55,510 nt of DNA from Candidatus Gastranaerophilales bacterium (GTDB lineage Bacteria; Cyanobacteriota; Vampirovibrionia; Gastranaerophilales; Gastranaerophilaceae): contig CALVAX010000012.1 of the NCBI GenBank assembly GCA_944325605.1, forward strand, positions 1 to 55,510, in the 5' to 3' direction. A program made the translations under genes and the position numbers. Below are positions 25,001 through 33,659 of this stretch, one piece after another. The notes under the pieces are model-generated. The model was not told the DNA's origin. It searched no databases and worked only from the letters and a program-made list of their open reading frames with translations. Position 1 is the first letter of the stretch, and each line of letters begins with the position of its first letter.

Positions 25001-27594
25001 TTTTCATATTTCGAAACAAGCTTTCCGTTTATAATATCTGAAGCCGATGCTATCCCAACAAGAACATCTATATTTTCATCAATGAACTCTTTATTACCGG
25101 AATCTTCAAATTTTTTATACAAATTTTCAACAAGTTCTTGTTCTTCTTTTGTCAACAATGAGGATGTTTTTAAATCGTCAATAGTATTTATGCCGTATTT
25201 TCCGACATCTATGTCTTCCGCCATATATATTAAATTACTTCTACCGTCAATATTTTCTGCTTTCAAAGCTTCAATATTACTCTGAACCTGCTCCGGAGTA
25301 TATTTGTTTTTTATAATCTTATATCTGCCAGTTTTTTCGTCATATGAGTAATCTACGGCTATGCTAGAATTTTTACCGGGGGCTTTATAATATAATGTTT
25401 TGTCAGGAATAACTATATCTTCAGGATTGTATTGACGAACTGAGGCAGAAGTCTGGGTGGAACTTTCTTTTTGTTTTTGGGTGCCGGCATCAGAAGGTTT
25501 TCCGGCCGCTTCAGGGGAACCTGTTTTAGCCGGATTTTTCAAGTCTTTCTTACCCAGCTGTCCCATAATTACACCGACTGCAATATCCATAAATGCGTCT
25601 GTTGATGCGTATTCTCCGATTAAGGCTGCAGAAATTCCGGCACTTGCCATTACATCAAGGGTACGTTCCGTAATCTCTTCGGCAAGTTTCTTTGCCACTT
25701 CATTTGTAAGTCCGTACGTTTTTGAAAGTACTGCCGCAAATTCCGTTGCAAAAGCTCCACCGCCGGCGAATGCAGCATTCTGAAGTCCTTTTTTAAGCGC
25801 ATCTTTGACGGATTTTCCGTTGCTAAAATCAACCGCTGTCGTACCGGTAAAGGCCGCACCTGCATTTGAGGCTACTTTTGCAGCTTTATTTGCATTCATC
25901 GCTGTATTTACCTTATTTAAGGCGGATTCCGCTTTCTTAGCATATTTTGCAATTTTAATTCCTTTGCCGGCCCATTTTGAGGCACTTACTGCAAGTTTTG
26001 CAGCTGCAAGCTGTCCGACACCAGGAATTACCTGTAACACAGCAGTTGCCGCAATTTCAGCCGTCATTTCAGCTGCCATTTCCGTCAACTGCTGGTTTTG
26101 ATTATATTTTATTACATCATTTACTATATCTCTCGTGCCAAAAGCGCCTTGCAGTACGGCATCAACTTCTGACGACATCTGTTCCAAACTCCGCCCCTGG
26201 CTGACTTCGTCATATAAGGCTTGCTGCTGTTGTTTGCACAGGTCTACATAATATTTTAAGGCTGTTTTTTTATCCACATCCGGATTGGATTCTTTCAATT
26301 GTTCATAAAGAGAATTCACAATCTGGTCAAGTTCTTCTTCGCTGAATTGAGGAATTGCTTCCGCAACCGTTGCACGATAGGCTTCATAATCAAGACCGTC
26401 GGCTTTTGTTGCAAGCTCATCAAACTTCTCTACTCCGGCTTTTGCACCGTATGCAGTCATATAATCTGCTTTTGCGGCCTCATAGGCTGCGACTTTCTTG
26501 CTGTCAAAAGGAATTCCGAAAACTTCTTCATAAACTTTATTAAATTCAGCATCCGTCTTGCAGTTTTGTAATCTTTGTATATCTGTTTTGTAAGCTTCAA
26601 GTTTTTTGTCCATATCAGCTGATGTTGTGCAGCCAAACCAGCCTAAAATGGTATCTCCTGATTTTGCAAGCCAGCCTTCCTCTTTTCTGGCAGTGTCATA
26701 CTGGTCTTTGGCATTTGTATATTCTTCCTGAGCTGCACCGGTTACGCTTTCACGGGCTTCTTCTTCTGATATATCCGTCTTTTCTATACTTGCGCCAAGA
26801 ACCAGGCCATGCAACGATTTCAAACAGGCTTCCATTTTCTTTGGATCAATAATACCTATTTTTTTGAATTCAGCATTCATTGACACCATAAACTCATCCT
26901 GAAGCTTTTGGACATCCGCTTCCGGAACACCTTTTGAACGTGCTTCATCCGCTAATTTGTTAATTATATGGGTCAAGGCTTCTTTTCTTGCATCACTTGA
27001 GGAAGTTTTTTCGTTGCAAATCAGTTCTACAATGGTTTCCTCCGGATGCTGGGCATTATACTGCGATATTACACGGCTTGCATTTTCATCTGTTATCCTG
27101 TGCAGGACGGATTTAAAATACTCGCCGTCTAATGCCCTGAATTTCATCTGAGCGCAGGCGCCATAAAAATCCGAGGCTATTGAAGCAGCCTCCTGCTGTT
27201 TTGCCTTATTTGCATCAAGTTCTGCCTTATTATTAGTATCTGCGGTTTTCTCATTTGAAGCGTATATTTTCTTACCGGCTTCTGTCAAGGTGTTTAAAAA
27301 GTTAAAAAGATCTTTTGCTGTTGCATTCTTGATATTGTTCTTGTTCAAAAACTCCAGCGCTTCCGCTTCGGACAAATTATCGTCTTTCGCTGCAGCGACT
27401 ATTAACCCTTTTAGCTTTTCTGCTTCTTTTTTATCTAAAATTCCGTCACCATCATCAATTGCATTAAAAATACTGAGCATTTCTTTGGATTTAATTTGCT
27501 CTTTTTTAATTCCGCCTGAAAATGTGTCCTGTGTTATTTTTCCTTCACTCGCCTTCTTGCCGAGATAAAGATTGAAATCCGTTGTCATTTTCAC
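22096..27594 (-). CDS. 1832-residue multidomain protein with ADP-ribosyltransferase-like domain
   Basis: GGAGTG lies 4 nt before ATG. There is no signal peptide. Domains in order: an EF-hand-like segment (D48-G-D50-G, residues 44-58) in an acidic helical region; long helices to about 500; a glycine/alanine-rich hydrophobic region at about 510-690 that could insert in membranes; a Gln/Ser linker; then an R-S-E ADP-ribosyltransferase pattern. In this, R961 lies in IKVQRID, S1015 in GTSMS, and E1055-A-E1057 in IEAEFLLQRNSSLKF, with G-T-K-G-A-F-I just before. After a Pro/Glu linker come helical repeats (about 1180-1500) and a C-terminal domain with M-P-W-A-R-G-S-N-G near 1775. ART toxins of this class modify Arg, Asn or Gln on host or rival proteins using NAD. 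The layout suggests a large polymorphic-type toxin or host effector. Confidence 0.82.
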   Translation of the reverse strand: MKMTTDFNLYLGKKASEGKITQDTFSGGIKKEQIKSKEMLSIFNAIDDGDGILDKKEAEKLKGLIVAAAKDDNLSEAEALEFLNKNNIKNATAKDLFNFLNTLTEAGKKIYASNEKTADTNNKAELDANKAKQQEAASIASDFYGACAQMKFRALDGEYFKSVLHRITDENASRVISQYNAQHPEETIVELICNEKTSSSDARKEALTHIINKLADEARSKGVPEADVQKLQDEFMVSMNAEFKKIGIIDPKKMEACLKSLHGLVLGASIEKTDISEEEARESVTGAAQEEYTNAKDQYDTARKEEGWLAKSGDTILGWFGCTTSADMDKKLEAYKTDIQRLQNCKTDAEFNKVYEEVFGIPFDSKKVAAYEAAKADYMTAYGAKAGVEKFDELATKADGLDYEAYRATVAEAIPQFSEEELDQIVNSLYEQLKESNPDVDKKTALKYYVDLCKQQQQALYDEVSQGRSLEQMSSEVDAVLQGAFGTRDIVNDVIKYNQNQQLTEMAAEMTAEIAATAVLQVIPGVGQLAAAKLAVSASKWAGKGIKIAKYAKKAESALNKVNTAMNANKAAKVASNAGAAFTGTTAVDFSNGKSVKDALKKGLQNAAFAGGGAFATEFAAVLSKTYGLTNEVAKKLAEEITERTLDVMASAGISAALIGEYASTDAFMDIAVGVIMGQLGKKDLKNPAKTGSPEAAGKPSDAGTQKQKESSTQTSASVRQYNPEDIVIPDKTLYYKAPGKNSSIAVDYSYDEKTGRYKIIKNKYTPEQVQSNIEALKAENIDGRSNLIYMAEDIDVGKYGINTIDDLKTSSLLTKEEQELVENLYKKFEDSGNKEFIDENIDVLVGIASASDIINGKLVSKYENLDAGQIEALKSIVEQRNNGELSGEWLSAIAARIQDPVPYEVFKYIDNPEAFPDVLYRENGFAPITREEGLQMIEQVKFMEEFLESQSVPKDIKVQRIDDYSVLSGIKVGDKTLAEVLEEAVQNGNVDDVLKMLNNAEGLGVTYTNFIGTSMSNAKIFSNKSPVKWEIEVPEGTKGAFISAAVPGYNNYIEAEFLLQRNSSLKFKGVEYKDGAWHIKAEVVQGGEPVKSEIAPLENEVSTPAKEEVPKAAEPPKNETVEESVTVDKAENSAGDEVEVLAVESGSVYGSKLSAREVQDIESLISDRMTKAKTAEQINEINALLAALPDSPNKTKFREDFDNLVKTLDPAEVQKAAKMHEANFERLKAANRSLDVNGINSLLSQIERRPEIAEQLMDIATNGKRYDFEMPEIIKIANKNNIDDLVKICQNPSLRLHYNSDGKVVGNDFSTVLKIANSFPDIKSQVLDVASKSNRPQHEIYAIADMMEAYPDSVDDIARLTISNANIKVGYDINNNPQYDVYKILSLAYRNQEYEKDILDYMAVQRRANNDTTDVCELMDFHLDTLKKFPEQRDVIAALSKDPNLDAVSIRYLVQSYRHDPAKLQDIIKLSAKKYDENTINRMMNSFEKNPNLRNIYLSDSPEFTLIDKNPDAAPVEVIEKRFAVRDKVEKSAPDELKKLQTTLGDEYFAKVKWEDIIPENASPEEVKEILSNLNEVSKFFARTSVNERNYGKNIQWAHQMNQISEAAAERIRSNASFDDVIQNIAQDYRSFDVSTTLDSNVEVSDRRKFSGVYRGYNNDGGATTPFDQNGSYSEYYDRFDKMLDDADFKGIKRPKPYEDVELTNFIYCQRGKCMYHPKSATVEPAMNHMRERYNELAPLFEKVKNGGTLTDAEKAMANDKIAEIYYLMANVMPWARGSNGISDIFMRSMYKSLGIDQPALKQGVSLDLEAFCVPLEEYKANWKTFFEQAA

Positions 27595-27685
27595 TCCAAT
27601 TTACATGTTAGTGACAATATACATGGAGATTTACGGACAATATCGTTATTTATTTAAATAAAACAGACTATTTGTTAAGAATTCT

Positions 27686-30472
27686 TTACTTAATACGTTT
27701 CAATGATGAAATGAAGTTGTTATGTTCAACATCGCCGTCAACGGTTGTTAAAAACACCTGACAGTCTTTTTCGTCTGCATCAATTTCCGGAAGCTGTGAA
27801 AGTTCTGCGGCATAATACAAACTATCGTTGCGGCTGCTCAGCGGAACCCTGTTTGCAAGACTGTTTAATGAAATATTCCTCAGTGCGCCGGCAAATCCTT
27901 TGCCTTTATTACTCAATTTTGTATAAATTCTCAATGTTGCATCTCTTGTTTCAAGATCAAATCTTCCGACAATAAAGGCGCTCAGCTGAGAAGCCTTTGA
28001 TTTAATCATAATATTTTCAACAACATTATTTTTAAGTTTCAATTCTCCGGTAATTTTGTCAAAATCACCATTCGGAACATTGATTAAATCCATAAACGTA
28101 GACGGACTAATCATTGCAAGCGGATTACGGAAAAGAGCTGCAAATTTCAAGACATATTCAACAAGCCCTATCTTTTGAATTGTTCCGTTGTTTACTGCAA
28201 ATTTAATAGAGCCGTTAAGCTTCAGGCTGTCATCCGTGTTAAGAGAAATCAAACCGCTTGCTTTGCCGGTGATTTCGCGCGGCAGAGCCAGAAGCGCTGT
28301 TGCCATCACGTCGCTGTTTACATCTTTTATGCCGAGGATTACGGAATAAAGATGATTTTTCAAGTCACACTCAATTTTTGCTGAAGATATCCCTTCTGCA
28401 ATATCAAAACGGTTTGATACAACTTTCATAATGTTATTTTCATCAAGAGTGAGGTTGGCGCCGACGTTTGCAAAATTGATTTCTTTATAAGAACCTTTGG
28501 CAACATAAAGGATACATCTTTTTATAAGAATCATACCGGGGTTGAAAGCCTGAGCTGTTTCGGTATCATCATTTTCCATATCCGCCTCTGTTGCGGTTTC
28601 AAAGGCCTCTTTATTAACTTCTGTTGATACGGTCTGACTATTGAACGATTTTAATATGCGCTCAATATCAAGTTCATCTAATTTTAATGTTATGTTATTT
28701 ACGACAACCGGAAAGACCAGAGCATTTCTGAAATCACCGGTAAAATCATAACCTACACGCCGATATTTACCGTTTGCGCTGATTTTAATTGATTCTCCGT
28801 CAGTTTTCAGATCTGCATACTTAACATATAAACGCTGGGCCGGAATTATAATTCCGTTAAGTTCCATATTCCCATCAATCTTCGGCACTTTTCCGGTATT
28901 AACATAATGTAAATTACCTGCAATCGTACCCTTTTTAAACACTTTCTGCTGGACAAAAAGGTTCAGAAATTCGCTAGGCAGGGGATTAGGGATATCAAAG
29001 CCCAAATCTTTTATAATGCCTGCCATTGTTACGTTTCCGCTCAATGTCAGAATAGGCTTAATCTTAGAACCTTTTTGAATTGTCTGGGCGATATAGTATT
29101 CAATTGTTTCAATATTTATGTTATCACCCTTAAAATGCATAATTGCACGTGCGGCTCTGTCGTATCCTGTCGGGCTGAAAGACATTCCGTCAACCAGAAG
29201 ATCATCCCCTTTCGGGAGTTTAAACAGAACTGTCAAATCCATGTCAGTACCGAGCGCATCAAAGATTATGCGGGTTCCGCCGCCTTTACCTGTGATTGAG
29301 AACGGGAAGTTTACAACTTTTGAAAGATAATTTTCTGCAAACTCGTTTGTTGCGATTGTATCTATAGTAAAGTTTGTTTTTGCAGTTTTAAAGTAATCGT
29401 AAATTCCGCCGGTTATTTTCAGGGTATTTGAGGCGCTCTTGCCGTAATAACCCTTGATATCTTCAAAAATAATATCTTTGTTATTTATTTTTGCAATTCC
29501 TGATGTCAATTTTATCGGAAGATTATTAACCGGAATCAGAGAACAGGTAAATCCGTTAAGTTTTACCGTTCCGTCAATCTTTCTGTTTTTGAGAGTCACT
29601 TCAGAATCAAAAGAACCTGATAAATCCTTAAACCCTGCAAGCAGAGTGCTTCCGTTGCTGATTATCAGATTTGACTCAACTATATCTATAACATCTTTTA
29701 TGTTGAAATTCTTTGTAGAAATTTTTAGATAATGATTTTTCTTATTATCTGCGTATGCGTTCACCCCTACATGTGATTTGTTTATAAAAAATCCGAAGTC
29801 ATTGATATGAAGAGCTTTATTTTCAATGAAAATACGATCTCTATCAGCACTTGCTATTGTTATTTTTTTATTATTTTTAACGAATTCTGTAAAAAGTTTG
29901 AAATGGATATAATTTTTTACATCCTGATTGTTTATTTCAAAATCTTTGCCACGTAATCTTATATAAGTATCAGGTTCAGCCTTGAATGTAAACAGGCATT
30001 CTTTGACGAACATTTTTGCGCTGAAAAAGTCGATATTCCAATCAAAATCCTGGGATTCTTTCTTCTCTTGTTTTTGACCGCCTCCAAGTGCAAGAGCTTT
30101 ATTGACATCAACAAATATATAATCAGCACCGAGTTTGTTTATAATTATGTGTTTGTTGAAAATATCTTCAAATGAAAGCTTGATATCAAAATTTTGAAGG
30201 TCAACAACTTCTGCACCATCTTTGTTTTTCAAAAGGATTTTACCGACCTTAAACCCGACAAACGGATTAAATCCGGTGTCAAGTTTTGCGTTTTCTATCA
30301 CAAGATCAAGTCCTGCATGCTTTTTAAGAGTATCAGCCACATAAGAAGCTGTTTTAGGGCTGGAAACCAGAGATGGTATAACCTTTACATACGTAAAACC
30401 GGCAAGCCCCGCAGCCAGAATGCCTGCAGACAATAAAATTGATGCTATTTTAACCTTTTTACCAACTTTCAT
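27686..30472 (-). CDS. AsmA-like inner-membrane-anchored periplasmic protein
   Basis: The start is the ATG at 30472, which has AGGTGA upstream. A GTG 9 nt earlier does not. The 928-residue protein has one N-terminal membrane helix (KIASILLSAGILAAGLAGFTYV). The rest is a long beta-rich chain with the AsmA/DUF748-like signature near the start (LVIENAKLDTGFNPFVGFKVGKILLKN) and a C-terminal AsmA-like segment (LKLKNNVVENIMIKSKASQLSAFIVG). AsmA/TamB/YhdP proteins bridge inner and outer membranes and move lipids, so this supports a diderm envelope. It is divergent from a WG-repeat gene, with the two -10 boxes 32 bp apart. Confidence 0.83.
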   Translation of the reverse strand: MKVGKKVKIASILLSAGILAAGLAGFTYVKVIPSLVSSPKTASYVADTLKKHAGLDLVIENAKLDTGFNPFVGFKVGKILLKNKDGAEVVDLQNFDIKLSFEDIFNKHIIINKLGADYIFVDVNKALALGGGQKQEKKESQDFDWNIDFFSAKMFVKECLFTFKAEPDTYIRLRGKDFEINNQDVKNYIHFKLFTEFVKNNKKITIASADRDRIFIENKALHINDFGFFINKSHVGVNAYADNKKNHYLKISTKNFNIKDVIDIVESNLIISNGSTLLAGFKDLSGSFDSEVTLKNRKIDGTVKLNGFTCSLIPVNNLPIKLTSGIAKINNKDIIFEDIKGYYGKSASNTLKITGGIYDYFKTAKTNFTIDTIATNEFAENYLSKVVNFPFSITGKGGGTRIIFDALGTDMDLTVLFKLPKGDDLLVDGMSFSPTGYDRAARAIMHFKGDNINIETIEYYIAQTIQKGSKIKPILTLSGNVTMAGIIKDLGFDIPNPLPSEFLNLFVQQKVFKKGTIAGNLHYVNTGKVPKIDGNMELNGIIIPAQRLYVKYADLKTDGESIKISANGKYRRVGYDFTGDFRNALVFPVVVNNITLKLDELDIERILKSFNSQTVSTEVNKEAFETATEADMENDDTETAQAFNPGMILIKRCILYVAKGSYKEINFANVGANLTLDENNIMKVVSNRFDIAEGISSAKIECDLKNHLYSVILGIKDVNSDVMATALLALPREITGKASGLISLNTDDSLKLNGSIKFAVNNGTIQKIGLVEYVLKFAALFRNPLAMISPSTFMDLINVPNGDFDKITGELKLKNNVVENIMIKSKASQLSAFIVGRFDLETRDATLRIYTKLSNKGKGFAGALRNISLNSLANRVPLSSRNDSLYYAAELSQLPEIDADEKDCQVFLTTVDGDVEHNNFISSLKRIK

Positions 30473-30524
30473 AATCTTCACCTGACAGAATTATATCATA
30501 AAAATTTATTTATTAAAAAATTTA

Positions 30525-30533
30525 TGCTAAAAT
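30525..30533 (+). promoter_or_regulatory. Extended -10 of the WG-repeat gene
   Basis: TGCTAAAAT ends 6 nt before the ATG at 30540, with no ribosome-binding site. This again implies a leaderless mRNA. The minus-strand AsmA-like gene has TATAAT at 30490-30495. Confidence 0.55.
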
Positions 30534-30539
30534 AAAGTT

Positions 30540-31454
30540 ATGAAAAAAGGTTTGTTATTAATTTTAATTTGTATCCTGTTGCAGGGCGACGCCTATGCAC
30601 TGGAAGGGCATATTGCCAAAAACGCCATGTCTGATGTTGTTGTTTACAGCAATGATAAAGGTAAATTCGGACTTAAAGACAAACAGGACAATATTATTAC
30701 GGAGGCTGACTATCAAAAGATTATCCGCCTTGGAAAAACATCATGGATTATTCAAAAGAAAAATAAATTCGGGATAATGGACTGCGACGGGAATTTCATT
30801 ATTAAACCAAAATACAGAAATGCCGAAAGAATTCTTGAAAAATTTGTAAAACTCGGCAATGACAATGATTTCGGGATTTATGACGAATACGGAAACATTG
30901 TTGTTGAACCTGAATATTCTAAAATTAACATTCTCTTTGGAGGAATGTTCTTAACATATAAAGATTACAAATACGGGGTTGTTGATTTTGAAGGAAATCA
31001 ATTAATAGATAATGTATGCGATGATATTTATATGCCCCGGCCAAACATCATGAGAATTGAATATCAGGGAAAATGGTATGAAATCGAACAGGTGGCGGCT
31101 GACACCCTGACTTTACCGGAAGATATTACAAACATTAAAACTAATACAAGTTTCAAAATTACGGAACTTATAACCAATCCGGTTCCTGCAGCAGGATATT
31201 CAGCAGTTACGGCGACAGATTACTTTCTAAAACTATTTTCATCAATTTCTCCTGCTTACGAAGAAACTATTGATGAACTTATGCTCTCAAAAGGTGCGGA
31301 TACCGTTAATATCTTTATGCGCGCAAGCTGGATTCCGAAGTTTCCGTTCACTTACGTAAAAAATTACTACAGAAATGTCAGAACCCCGAACAACGGGCCT
31401 CTTTCAGATGTAAAAAAAGAACTTATGCAGCAGATGAATGAAACAGAAAAATAA
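30540..31454 (+). CDS. Exported WG-repeat protein
   Basis: The 304-residue protein begins with a signal peptide (MKKGLLLILICILLQGDAYA). It carries about four WG-type repeats: GKFGLKDKQDN, NKFGIMDCDGNFIIKPKY, DFGIYDEYGNIVVEPEY and YKYGVVDFEGNQL, at residues 35-165. These form a beta-propeller-like or solenoid surface of unknown ligand. The C-terminal part (about 190-304) is helical and without recognised motifs. Its likely place is the periplasm or cell surface. Confidence 0.85.
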   Translation: MKKGLLLILICILLQGDAYALEGHIAKNAMSDVVVYSNDKGKFGLKDKQDNIITEADYQKIIRLGKTSWIIQKKNKFGIMDCDGNFIIKPKYRNAERILEKFVKLGNDNDFGIYDEYGNIVVEPEYSKINILFGGMFLTYKDYKYGVVDFEGNQLIDNVCDDIYMPRPNIMRIEYQGKWYEIEQVAADTLTLPEDITNIKTNTSFKITELITNPVPAAGYSAVTATDYFLKLFSSISPAYEETIDELMLSKGADTVNIFMRASWIPKFPFTYVKNYYRNVRTPNNGPLSDVKKELMQQMNETEK

Positions 31455-31532
31455 ACCAAACATATCCACTAATTTGATGTAAAAAATTTGGTAATTATCA
31501 CTTTCTATACACAAAAATAGAAGAAAAGCAGT

Positions 31533-31561
31533 ATTCATTCTGGCTTTACTCTCAGAATGAC
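31533..31561. repeat. Short copy of the GTCATTCTGA repeat family
   Basis: ATTCATTCTGG at the left and CTCAGAATGAC at the right form the two ends of the dispersed element, with an almost empty centre. It lies between the WG-repeat and GH77-like genes. Confidence 0.45.
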
Positions 31562-31625
31562 GAATTTAGCAACGATTCTGTATGCCAATAGATAATTACC
31601 AAACAACTATTGCATAAATATTTTT

Positions 31626-31673
31626 GTGCTATAATTATTTATGAAAAATAGTTTTTCTGCAAAGGAGTATTAA
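31626..31673 (+). promoter_or_regulatory. Promoter and 10-codon leader frame of the GH77-like gene
   Basis: TGTGCTATAAT ends at 31635, and an ATG follows 5 nt later at 31641. It opens MKNSFSAKEY, whose TAA overlaps the true start (TAATG at 31671-31675). AAAGGAG sits inside this short frame as the ribosome-binding site of the main gene. Translation of the leader could be coupled to it. Confidence 0.4.
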
Positions 31674-33595
31674 TGAGAATTACGCCAATTTCACCGAATG
31701 CCGTTTTTTGCGGTCGACCACTCAATGAGAAAGAATTAAAAGAATACGAATCAACACTGAAACAAGGCAAAGAACTAATAGGACTTACAGGTCATGACAT
31801 ATTCATTATGCCATCCCAGAGCCTTCCGCAGGCACCTGAGTTAAATACCGGAATAGGACATCTTACTTCTAAAACAGAACAAGAATACGTAAAATATATG
31901 CATTCCCTGCTAGGCTTCAATGTAATAGAAGATTTGCCATCAGGTCATATTGAACCATACCCGAATAATTTTTACTGCAATTACAGAAGCACTGCTCTTG
32001 CCCTCGGCGAACATCAGATAAACCCGCAGCTTCTGACAACCCCTGAGTACGCCGAACTTCTGACAAAAGAGGATGTTGATGAAATTGTAAAAGCAAATAC
32101 TAAACAAAATAAAGACCGTCTTGCAAATTTCAACAACATAATGGAAGAAAATCAAGGAATGGATAAGGCTCTTAAAAAAGCTTATGCTAAGTTTGAACAG
32201 CTTGAAGAATCTACGCCTTTAAAACAATCTTACAGAAAATTTATTGAAAAAAACTCTGAATGGATTGATTTCTTTTATAAAGATAAGGGCGATTTTTTCA
32301 AATTTAAACAATTTCTAGCGGAATCGCACCAAAAAAAAGCAAAAGATTTTCTTAATTCACTTGGCATAAAATACTGCGGGGACTGTCCGATAGGAGCAAC
32401 CGGCGAAGAAGTGAAAGCCCGCCCCACAGCTTTTGATCTAGAGCATTCCATGGGCTGGCTCCTTCCTATACCAAATTTCAAAGACATTGAAAACGAAGCA
32501 ACAGATGCTCATAAATACCTGAAATACAAGGTTCAAAATATGGCCCGCAGGTATGACATGATAAGGTTTGATGTCGGCTGGGCATACATTCAGCCAAGAC
32601 TATTTTTAAATAAAGACAACTCAAAAATAGAAAAACCTAATTTTGACGATCGAATTCTTAAACTTATAGAAAAATGGGTTAAAGAAGTAAAAGGAGAAGA
32701 TTTTGACCTGAAAAACCTTATCTGGGAATTTGAAGCCGGTCCTGATGATTTTGCCTGGGAAAAAGACGGCAAAATGATTGAACCTTTACAAAAAAGAATG
32801 AAGATTTTGAGTACCATGTACATGAAAAACGGCTGGGGCTCTAATGAAGCATACAAAGAACGTGGATTTAATCCGGAATATTCAGTTGTAGGCGTAGGCA
32901 ACCACGACCACCAGCCGCTTGTTGAAATCGCAAATGATATTCCGTATCCTTACAAAGATAAAGGTCAAATTAAATATCTTCATCCTAAAGCAGATTCGAT
33001 TGAACCGCTTGCAAACCTTTTTAATTTGAGTAAAGATTTCGTGAATATTCCGGCAGAATACGCAAAAGCCAAGATGGCAGAAGCTATGACCGGCAAAAAT
33101 ACAATGCAGTTTTTTATGGATACATTCGGATACAAAGTCCGCTTTGACAAGCACAGCTTCAACTGCGAAGACACTCCTGATGAAAATTACGCACATAAAA
33201 TACTTTATGACTTCAAAAAACAATACCACGATGCCGTTGAAAACGGATTTGGAGCCAACAAAATGGATTCTCTTGAAAAAATCTTTAAAGCAAGAGGTCT
33301 TGATAAAGAACATCCGGTAATTTACAGTCTGATAGTAAAATACAGAGATTTTCTGTACGAAAAAACACAGGATTCTGTACAGCCGTCACAAACCTCGTCA
33401 CAAAATTATAATATCGAAGAAGTATTTGAAGATTTTTCAAAAACAAAACAGAAAAACAAATATCTTTTGCCGGTACTTGCAGCAGGAGCAGCTCTTGCGG
33501 GGGCCGGAGCCTACTACATTTTGCATAAATCCGGCAAAACTGCTGAAAAACCATCAAACCCGTCTGAACCCGCAAGCCTTGTTAAAATTGCATAA
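31673..33595 (+). CDS. GH77-like 4-alpha-glucanotransferase, tagged and tail-anchored
   Basis: The 640-residue protein fits a divergent GH77 (amylomaltase) enzyme. D300 in RFDVGW is in the nucleophile position, E352 or E354 in IWEFEAG in the acid/base position, and H411-D412 in GNHDHQP in the third-Asp position. GH77 enzymes transfer alpha-1,4-glucan chains, as in glycogen or maltodextrin metabolism. Two features are odd. The N-terminus has MRITPIS and NAVFCGRP (residues 9-16), the shared tag. The C-terminus has a hydrophobic glycine/alanine helix (LLPVLAAGAALAGAGAYYIL, about 601-620), which could anchor the enzyme to a membrane. The secreted GH13 protein at 2926 may supply related substrates. 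Confidence 0.75.
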   Translation: MRITPISPNAVFCGRPLNEKELKEYESTLKQGKELIGLTGHDIFIMPSQSLPQAPELNTGIGHLTSKTEQEYVKYMHSLLGFNVIEDLPSGHIEPYPNNFYCNYRSTALALGEHQINPQLLTTPEYAELLTKEDVDEIVKANTKQNKDRLANFNNIMEENQGMDKALKKAYAKFEQLEESTPLKQSYRKFIEKNSEWIDFFYKDKGDFFKFKQFLAESHQKKAKDFLNSLGIKYCGDCPIGATGEEVKARPTAFDLEHSMGWLLPIPNFKDIENEATDAHKYLKYKVQNMARRYDMIRFDVGWAYIQPRLFLNKDNSKIEKPNFDDRILKLIEKWVKEVKGEDFDLKNLIWEFEAGPDDFAWEKDGKMIEPLQKRMKILSTMYMKNGWGSNEAYKERGFNPEYSVVGVGNHDHQPLVEIANDIPYPYKDKGQIKYLHPKADSIEPLANLFNLSKDFVNIPAEYAKAKMAEAMTGKNTMQFFMDTFGYKVRFDKHSFNCEDTPDENYAHKILYDFKKQYHDAVENGFGANKMDSLEKIFKARGLDKEHPVIYSLIVKYRDFLYEKTQDSVQPSQTSSQNYNIEEVFEDFSKTKQKNKYLLPVLAAGAALAGAGAYYILHKSGKTAEKPSNPSEPASLVKIA

Positions 33596-33659
33596 ATATT
33601 TAACAAATGCTAGAAAACCTTTTTTATGATATTATCAAATCAATCAGGGGAGAGTAGTT

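Noticed and set aside
32882..33313. 143-codon antisense frame in the GH77-like gene
   Set aside because: The sense strand carries conserved catalytic motifs over the same bases, and the antisense frame has no start signal.
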